A stretch of 64,000 bases of DNA from an uncultured Verrucomicrobiaceae bacterium (GTDB lineage Bacteria > Verrucomicrobiota > Verrucomicrobiia > Verrucomicrobiales > Verrucomicrobiaceae): assembly GCA_937872615.1 (NCBI GenBank), contig CALMTT010000401.1:1-64000 (forward strand), in the 5' to 3' direction. Under the pieces are notes generated by a model, which saw nothing but the letters and a program-made list of their open reading frames with translations, was not told the origin of the DNA and made no database searches. Both the position numbers and the translations under genes were made by a program. Below, piece after piece: positions 58,712 through 64,000 of this stretch; the first letter of the stretch is position 1; each line of letters begins with the position of its first letter.

Positions 58712-60964
58712 GTGCAAGCCTCCGAATCGCCATTTTCACCATTGTCAGCGGAAGCCGAGGGTCTGCCTCCGGCGGCAGCTTCGTCGCTGCCGAATCCTTT
58801 CGCGGAGGATGTGTGCCCCGGCCCGTATGCCGTGGAGGAGACACGCTCCGTGCCGGGCATGAATGTGGATGTGCTGCGGCAGCTCACGACATCCATTGAT
58901 GAGCGTCTCGGCGGTTCGAGTGGCGGCCAGCCTTTGCTGCTGCTCACCGCACCGCGTGCGGGCTATGGCAAAACGCATCTGCTGGGCCGCTTGGCCTCGG
59001 CGGCGGGCGGTCAGATCGTTTTGGTGCCGCTCGCGTTTCGCATGGAGGACGCGATCAGCGTTGTGTCGGTGGCAAAACGCGGTCTGGAATCCATGGCGAG
59101 AGCCGAAACCGGCCGTCCGGGCTGGACGCGGCTGCGTGAAGCCTGTGCTGGTGTCTGCGCGAACCTTGTCCGGCAATTGATCGGCTCTGGCCAGCTCCCG
59201 TGCGCGAACCCGGATCAAGCGCAACGCGTGCTCAGTGGCAACCCCGTGGAGATTTTCGATCCTGCGGGCTCGGCCCGGTTGATCGGTGAATGGCTGCGGC
59301 GGCATGGATCGGCGCTGACAAAGCCTCTGACTCATCAAGCGGCGCAAAAAGTCGCCGCCACGCCCGCGGTGATCGAGCTGTGGATGAATGCGATGCTGCA
59401 TCATGCGCAGGAAGGCAGCGCCGCCTCCAGTGTTCCGCTGATGGCTCTCGCAGCCGATGAGGATCAAGATGGCGCGGTGACGTTTCTTCGTGTGCTCGGC
59501 CTGTGGCGGCCTGTGGTCGTCATGGTGGACCATCTCGATGCGTATTATCGCAATCCGGACGCCGGCCTGAAGATCGCCGCGCTGCTGCTCGACATGGCGG
59601 AGATGGATGGCGTGCATGTGGTGATGAGCCTGAATCAAGACGTGTGGCAGGCTACCTTTGGCCACCATCTGCCGAGTGCGATGGAGGACCGCCTCACGAG
59701 CTCGCAATTGCTACTGCGCGGCCTCGCCGAAGCCGATGCCGCCGACCTGCTGCGCATGCGCCTGGACATCGCGGATGTCACGCCGGAGCAGCGGCATGAG
59801 TTCGAGTCCTTTGTCGATGTGAAGCGCTACTTCCTCGGCCGCCCGCTCGGCTCCGTGTCGGCTCGCGGCTTCCTGCGGCATCTGGCCCGACAGTGGGAAG
59901 TGTTTCTCAACACGCCACCTTCGCCCGCGGAGGCCTTTGGTGGCGGTTTGGTCGAGGACAATGAAAACGTCGAGACGAGCTTCGCCGCCGTTGAGACCAT
60001 TCCATCGGTCATTCCGGCCATCAGCGAGCCAACGCCCATGCCGGAGCTTCCAGCGGACCCGGCGCAGATTTTTGATTCCGGCACCGTCGAGCACGCTCGC
60101 ACGATTGCTGAAGGTCTCGCCGAGCCTGTGGCGGCCCTTCCGCAAGAAAACGAACCGTCGCTGCCGACACCGGAGATGTCAGCTCAGGCCACCGGTGCTT
60201 TTGAAAAGCTCCGCGAGATGCTCGGCAAGCTCCGCCAGCCTGCCACGCCCTCGACTTCACCGCCGCCGCCGCATGTGCCGCAGCCGGTGGTGGCTCCGCC
60301 GCCTGCATCCTCGGTGCCGCCGCCGCTGCCATCCACGCCACCACCTCTTCCGACCTCGCCGCCTGCACCTGAAGCCGAGCGGGATGTGCTGCTCGGTCGT
60401 TACGAGGCGCTGCGCTTGCAAATGTCCGCCGAGGCAGAATCGCTGCCGCTGGATCATGCCAAGGTCGGCGAGCTCATCCGCCTCGCGGGCCGCCGTTTCC
60501 CGCTCGTGCGCTTCAGCGAGCATGAGCTGCCCGGCATGACCGGTCGCCAGGTGATGGCATGGTCGCTGCAAGGCCTCGAAATTCTCTTCGGCATGGCCAA
60601 CTTCGCCGATGCGGCCTACTGGCGCACGCTGGCGACCTTTGCCGCGGGCAAGGCTGCCGAGACGAGCGCCGCCGCGCAGGCTCTCGGCGATGCACCGCCG
60701 AAGGTGAAGCTGGTTACATTCAAGACGGACCGCGAGCAGCAGAGCTGGTCCATCCTCCGCATGAGTGATGCCTTCCCGGCCATCGTGGAGCCGATGCTCG
60801 ATGCCGTTCACCTCGATCCGACCAGCGTGGCCTCCCTCTACGCCATGCAGCGCATCATCAAGGAATCCGAAAGTGGCGCTCTCCAGGCCACGCCGGCCCA
60901 GGTGATGAGCGTGCTGGCTCGCGAGCTGGACTTCTTCTGGAAACGCGTGACGCGAGCCGCGTAA
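58712..60964 (+). CDS. P-loop NTPase with proline-rich linker, unknown function
   Basis: A 750-residue cytoplasmic protein with three parts. Residues about 1-370 are an AAA+/STAND-like ATPase: Walker A APRAGYGKTHLLGRL (about 84-98), Walker B-like RPVVVMVDHLDAY (about 265-277) and an apparent sensor region VVMSLNQDVWQATFG. Residues about 400-560 are low complexity, with a Pro/Ser-rich run near 515-555. Residues about 560-750 are helical with LPGMTGRQVMAWSLQGLEILFGMANFADAAYW. No known family recognised. The start is GTG at 58712; the next Met is inside the ATPase, so a short protein is less likely. Isolated on its strand. Confidence 0.68.
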   Translation: MQASESPFSPLSAEAEGLPPAAASSLPNPFAEDVCPGPYAVEETRSVPGMNVDVLRQLTTSIDERLGGSSGGQPLLLLTAPRAGYGKTHLLGRLASAAGGQIVLVPLAFRMEDAISVVSVAKRGLESMARAETGRPGWTRLREACAGVCANLVRQLIGSGQLPCANPDQAQRVLSGNPVEIFDPAGSARLIGEWLRRHGSALTKPLTHQAAQKVAATPAVIELWMNAMLHHAQEGSAASSVPLMALAADEDQDGAVTFLRVLGLWRPVVVMVDHLDAYYRNPDAGLKIAALLLDMAEMDGVHVVMSLNQDVWQATFGHHLPSAMEDRLTSSQLLLRGLAEADAADLLRMRLDIADVTPEQRHEFESFVDVKRYFLGRPLGSVSARGFLRHLARQWEVFLNTPPSPAEAFGGGLVEDNENVETSFAAVETIPSVIPAISEPTPMPELPADPAQIFDSGTVEHARTIAEGLAEPVAALPQENEPSLPTPEMSAQATGAFEKLREMLGKLRQPATPSTSPPPPHVPQPVVAPPPASSVPPPLPSTPPPLPTSPPAPEAERDVLLGRYEALRLQMSAEAESLPLDHAKVGELIRLAGRRFPLVRFSEHELPGMTGRQVMAWSLQGLEILFGMANFADAAYWRTLATFAAGKAAETSAAAQALGDAPPKVKLVTFKTDREQQSWSILRMSDAFPAIVEPMLDAVHLDPTSVASLYAMQRIIKESESGALQATPAQVMSVLARELDFFWKRVTRAA

Positions 60965-61013
60965 AAGCCGCATGCAAAAGCATGGGAAAGCGCCACGTTT
61001 GAGCTTCCCACCC

Positions 61014-61961
61014 ATGATCGCACGCCTCACGCTCCTCCTCGCCGCGGCTGCTTCTCTCTCCACCGCGTTTGCGGAGCCGAAGAAGCTGCTCGTCGTCACT
61101 GTCACCACCGGTTTCCGCCATTCCTCCATCGAGACGGCGGAGAAAGTCCTCGCCGAGATCGGCCAGAAGTCCGGTGCCTTCACTGTGGACTACGTCCATC
61201 AGCCCGAAGGCCAGCCGAAGAACCCCGGCAAGCCGCCAGTGAAAGGCCCGAAGGAAACCAACGAGCAGTTCAAAGCCAAGCAAGAGGCCTTCAGCAAGGC
61301 GCTCGCGGACTTCAACACCGCCAACGCGGCTTGGAACGAGAAGATCAAAGCCTACATGGCCGACAAGATGGCCATTGATAAGATCAAGAACTACGATGGC
61401 TTTGTCTTCGCGAACACCACGGGCGATTTGCTCTTCCCGGACCGCGATGGCTTCGTGGAACTGATCAAAGGCGGCAAGGCCTTCATCGCCATGCACTCCG
61501 GCTCGGACACGTATCATCCCTTCCGTGGTTACGTGGACATGCTCGGTGGTGAGTTCCAGACGCACAAGGCCCAGGTCGAGGTGCAGCCCGTTGTTCACTC
61601 GCCGCTGCATCCCGCCGCCAAGCCCGTGCCCTCCGGCTGGAAGGTCTTTGACGAGATTTACATCATCAAGTCCTTCGACAAGGCCACCGTGCACGGCCTG
61701 CTCGGCCTCAATGCGCATCCGAACGACGGCACGCCCGGCTACTACCCCATCTCGTGGTGCAAGGAGTTCGGCAAAGGCCGAGTCTATTACAACTCCCTCG
61801 GTCATCGCGAGGACGTGTGGGATCCGACTTGGAAGGAAGGCACGAAGGACCGCAAAAACAGTCCGGAGATCGCCCAGACCTACCAGGAGATGATCCTCGG
61901 CGGCATCAAGTGGGCGCTGCGCCTCGTCGAAGGTGACTCAAAGGTCGGCAACATCCCGTAA
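61014..61961 (+). CDS. ThuA family protein
   Basis: A 315-residue secreted ThuA-like (glutamine amidotransferase-like fold, trehalose utilisation) protein. Signal peptide MIARLTLLLAAAASLSTAFA, then KLLVVTVTTGFRHSSIETAEKVLAEIG, a coiled-coil-rich insert of about 45 residues, IAMHSGSDTYHPFRGYVDMLGGEF, and the C-terminal GRVYYNSLGHREDVWD typical of ThuA. In PVC bacteria these are linked to sugar metabolism together with exported Gfo/Idh/MocA enzymes. Function not known here. It is followed by a strong terminator. Confidence 0.85.
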   Translation: MIARLTLLLAAAASLSTAFAEPKKLLVVTVTTGFRHSSIETAEKVLAEIGQKSGAFTVDYVHQPEGQPKNPGKPPVKGPKETNEQFKAKQEAFSKALADFNTANAAWNEKIKAYMADKMAIDKIKNYDGFVFANTTGDLLFPDRDGFVELIKGGKAFIAMHSGSDTYHPFRGYVDMLGGEFQTHKAQVEVQPVVHSPLHPAAKPVPSGWKVFDEIYIIKSFDKATVHGLLGLNAHPNDGTPGYYPISWCKEFGKGRVYYNSLGHREDVWDPTWKEGTKDRKNSPEIAQTYQEMILGGIKWALRLVEGDSKVGNIP

Positions 61962-61980
61962 ACGATCGTCGCATTCCTTC

Positions 61981-62012
61981 AGAGCGGACATGGCGTAATG
62001 CCTGTCCGCTCT
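61981..62012. terminator. Terminator between convergent thuA-like and mlaF genes
   Basis: A 10-bp stem AGAGCGGACA/TGTCCGCTCT (61981-61990 with 62003-62012) with an inner GGC/GCC stem in the loop, followed on the plus strand by TTTTTTG. On the minus strand, AGAGCGG follows GAAGG..., so it serves mainly the ThuA gene but may also stop the opposite transcript. Confidence 0.85.
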
Positions 62013-62019
62013 TTTTTGT

Positions 62020-62796
62020 TTAAACCGAGGCCCGCAACTCCGCGACGGAGGCTCGCAGTGCCTTCGCGCTGTCGCGGAAGGAAGTGACAACCGAATCGGT
62101 GGAGGTCGTGAAGTCAGCGGGCGGACCTTCGAAGCGCATCTGGCCACCATCGAGCAGCGCCACGCGATCACTCGCGATGAGTGCCTCGTCGAGATCATGC
62201 GTCACAACGACGGCGGTGAATCGAAACTGCCGCTGATACTTCAAAATCATCGTGAAGACCGCGTTTCGACGCAGCGGATCGAGCCCGGCTGTGGGCTCGT
62301 CAAACAACACGAGCTCTGGTTTCGTCACGATGGCGCGAGCCAGCGCGAGACGCTTCTGCATGCCGCCGGAAAGCTGGGATGGGTAGCGTTGGGCATGCTC
62401 TTCGAGTTCGAGTTGCTTCAAAGCTTCGAGACTGCGCTGGCGGATCTCCGCATCGGACAGGCTCGTGGTCTGCTCGAGCGGCAGACCGACGTTTTCCAAA
62501 GCGGTGAGCGAGTCGAACAACGCGTTGCTTTGGAACAGAAAACTGCACCGGCGGCGAAAATCAGCACGCGTGGAGGCATCGAGGTCCTTGCCATCGAAGC
62601 GGATGCGGCCCGCATCCGGTGTCACGATGCCCGCGAGGCATTTCAGCAGCACGGATTTGCCCGTGCCGCTGCGGCCCAGCACCGTGACGAGACTCCCGCG
62701 CGGCACATCGAGCGATGCGCCATTGAGCACGACATTCTCGTCGAAGCGCTTGTGGAGCGATTCGATGCGCAGCAGCGGCTCGGAGGTCTGGCTCAT
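62020..62796 (-). CDS. mlaF: MlaF-type ABC transporter ATPase (lipid asymmetry)
   Basis: A 258-residue ABC ATPase. Walker A LGRSGTGKSVLLKCLAG (about 40-56), signature LSGGMQKRLALARAI, Walker B ELVLFDEPTAGLDP and the switch His VVVTHDLDEAL are all present. The sequence family (with SDAEIRQRSLEALKQLEL between the Q-loop and signature) is that of the Mla/Ttg2 retrograde phospholipid transport ATPase. It overlaps the next permease gene by 4 bp (62793-62796), so the pair is translationally coupled. mlaD is not seen within the window. Confidence 0.93.
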   Translation of the reverse strand: MSQTSEPLLRIESLHKRFDENVVLNGASLDVPRGSLVTVLGRSGTGKSVLLKCLAGIVTPDAGRIRFDGKDLDASTRADFRRRCSFLFQSNALFDSLTALENVGLPLEQTTSLSDAEIRQRSLEALKQLELEEHAQRYPSQLSGGMQKRLALARAIVTKPELVLFDEPTAGLDPLRRNAVFTMILKYQRQFRFTAVVVTHDLDEALIASDRVALLDGGQMRFEGPPADFTTSTDSVVTSFRDSAKALRASVAELRASV

Positions 62797-63572
62797 CGGT
62801 GAAGCAGGAAGGAGGTGATGACGTCATCGAGGGCGAGAACCAGCACACAGGACAGCACCACCGCACGCGTGGTCGCCGCGGAGACCGCACGGGCTCCGGT
62901 TCCTGCGCCAAGATGCGCGTGAAAGCCCTGGTAAGCACACATGGCGATGGTCATCAGGCCGAAGGTGGCGGCCTTCGTGAAGCATTCGGTCAAATCGCGA
63001 GCCTCGACGGCCTTTTCCACAGCTGACCAGTAAACACCCGGCTCCAGCCCCAGCATCGCCGAGCCGGACAAATAACCGCCGTAGAGCCCGATGAGCACGA
63101 ACAGTGCCGTTTGCATCGGAAACACGATCAACGCGGCCAGCAGGCGCGGCGTGACGAGATAGCCCTCACTGCTCACACCCATCGTTTCGAGCGCGGCGAT
63201 CTGCTCCGAGTTCCGCTGAATGCCCAGCTCGGCCGCGAGCGCACTGCCCGCCTGTCCCACCAGCATCAATGCGGCGAGCACGGGACCGAGTTCCCGCACC
63301 AAACTGAGCGATACCAGCGCCCCGAGCAGGCTTTCGGAGCCAAAGCGGTTTAGCACATAATGCCCCTGCAATCCCAGCACCAAGCCCGTGAAGATGCCCA
63401 CAATCAAAATGACCGGCAAGCACCGGGTTCCCTGCTCAAACACCGCCCGCAAAAACCGTCGCGGCAGCCTTCTCGTCCCCGGAACGGCAGCAAAAGACCG
63501 AACCGTGAAACACGCCATGCGCCCCATGCCGCCCAGAAGCCGCAAAAAAGGTCTGCCGAGGGCTGCGAGCAT
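62793..63572 (-). CDS. mlaE: MlaE-type permease
   Basis: A 259-residue inner-membrane permease of the MlaE/YrbE family, which with MlaF moves phospholipids between membranes. Seen: LPVILIVGIFTGLVLGLQGHYVLNRFG, then the conserved RELGPVLAALMLVGQAGSALAAELG segment and the GVSSEGYLVTPRLLAALIVFPMQTALFVLIGLYGGYL motif. Five or so membrane helices. First gene of the mlaE-mlaF operon; the start at 63572 lies 18 bp after the clpC stop on the same strand, so it could be read through from clpC. Confidence 0.93.
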   Translation of the reverse strand: MLAALGRPFLRLLGGMGRMACFTVRSFAAVPGTRRLPRRFLRAVFEQGTRCLPVILIVGIFTGLVLGLQGHYVLNRFGSESLLGALVSLSLVRELGPVLAALMLVGQAGSALAAELGIQRNSEQIAALETMGVSSEGYLVTPRLLAALIVFPMQTALFVLIGLYGGYLSGSAMLGLEPGVYWSAVEKAVEARDLTECFTKAATFGLMTIAMCAYQGFHAHLGAGTGARAVSAATTRAVVLSCVLVLALDDVITSFLLHR

Positions 63573-63590
63573 GAGGCGATAGAGAACGCG

Positions 63591-64000
63591 TTACTGGGAA
63601 TCCTTGCTCACTTTCTCCAGCAGGGCATCGACGGCGGCGTCCTCGGGGTCTTGGGAGCGTTCGGCGGCGGAGAATTTGAGGCGTTTGAGCTCGGGGTCGA
63701 AGGTGATGGTCACCTTGTCGCCTTCGCGGATGTCCTCGCGGAGCAGGTGTTCGGAGAGCGGGTCTTCGATGTGCTTCTCGACGGCGCGGCGCATCGGACG
63801 GGCACCGTATTGCGGGTCGTAGCCTTCCTTGATGAGGAAGTCACGGGCGGTTTCGTCGAGGCTGAGCGCGATGTTCTTGCTCTGCAGACGCTTGGTGACC
63901 TTGGCGACTTCGAGATCGACGATCTTGGAAAGCTCGGGCTTCTCGAGCATGCGGAAGACGACGAGCTCATCGAGACGGTTGAGGAACTCGGGCTTGAAGT
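63591..64000 (-). CDS. clpC: ClpC-type Clp protease ATPase, C-terminal part (partial at window edge)
   Basis: The last ~136 residues of an HSP100/Clp ATPase. The visible part begins FKPEFLNRLDELVVFRML, then shows ALSLDETARDFLIKEGYDPQYGARPMRRAVEKHIEDPLSEHLL, the C-terminal D2-small domain of ClpA/ClpB/ClpC, with the sensor-2 GAR. The short tail after it (about 50 residues, KRLKFSAAERSQDPEDAAVDALLEKV) favours ClpC over ClpB. It works with ClpP in protein degradation. The 5' part is outside the window. Confidence 0.88.
   Translation of the reverse strand, partial: FKPEFLNRLDELVVFRMLEKPELSKIVDLEVAKVTKRLQSKNIALSLDETARDFLIKEGYDPQYGARPMRRAVEKHIEDPLSEHLLREDIREGDKVTITFDPELKRLKFSAAERSQDPEDAAVDALLEKVSKDSQ

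Overview
The window is about 64 kb of GC-rich bacterial chromosome, densely packed with genes on both strands and with short intergenic gaps. It looks like a Verrucomicrobiota genome (Verrucomicrobiaceae, Prosthecobacter-like). The pointers are a giant ThuA/discoidin/PVC-type heme-domain/cytochrome c protein, a DUF1501 protein, two Tat-exported Gfo/Idh/MocA oxidoreductases, a lone ThuA protein, and a chlamydia-like class I ribonucleotide reductase. This assignment is inferred from gene content, not from a marker gene. I see no rRNA, tRNA, CRISPR array, prophage or transposase gene.

Layout. 1-9.7 kb: 3' end of guaB, a small lipoprotein, trmO, a kinase-like gene, a cpYpsA/dtd/CBS group, hom, a 185-bp inverted-repeat element, DUF4256, an oxidoreductase, a lipoprotein and mnmA. 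9.7-15.7 kb: small membrane proteins, a Nudix hydrolase and the 1504-residue PVC cytochrome. 15.7-20.6 kb: nrdB and nrdA behind two putative NrdR boxes. 20.6-22.9 kb: a repeat-rich accessory island with a four-helix-bundle/zinc-ribbon gene, a small hypothetical gene, several palindrome families and a 13-copy 21-bp tandem repeat. 22.9-31.9 kb: divergent HPP membrane genes, guaA-tmk-holB, a GntR/LacI-type regulator divergent from a sialidase, and riboflavin synthase. 31.9-43 kb: an MFS transporter, heme peroxidase, nadE, glpX, mutM and a BASS transporter/kinase/aldolase operon. 43-54 kb: a redoxin, YlbF, GAF, ApbE, a phosphatase, a GspL/GspM-like pair, a thiolase, exported oxidoreductase and pyruvyltransferase proteins, and an alcohol dehydrogenase. 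54-64 kb: a DinB-like/HxlR divergent pair, two esterases, DUF1501, a P-loop NTPase of unknown role, ThuA, MlaF-MlaE and the 3' end of clpC.

Most of the content is housekeeping: purine and dTMP synthesis, dNTP synthesis, NAD, riboflavin, gluconeogenesis, tRNA modification, DNA repair and outer-membrane lipid transport. Around this sits an exported degradative repertoire (sialidase, esterases, phosphatase, peroxidase, dehydrogenases) suited to an aquatic or soil polymer degrader.

The most unusual theme is a set of short palindromic elements. Several lie in frame inside conserved genes: mnmA, the PVC cytochrome (two elements) and the kinase of the BASS operon. Relatives of two of them occur between genes in the same window. 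This resembles the protein-invading palindromic elements of Rickettsia and may be an undescribed family here. The second point of interest is an NrdB whose tyrosyl-radical position is leucine, which suggests a metal-centred class Ic-type enzyme.
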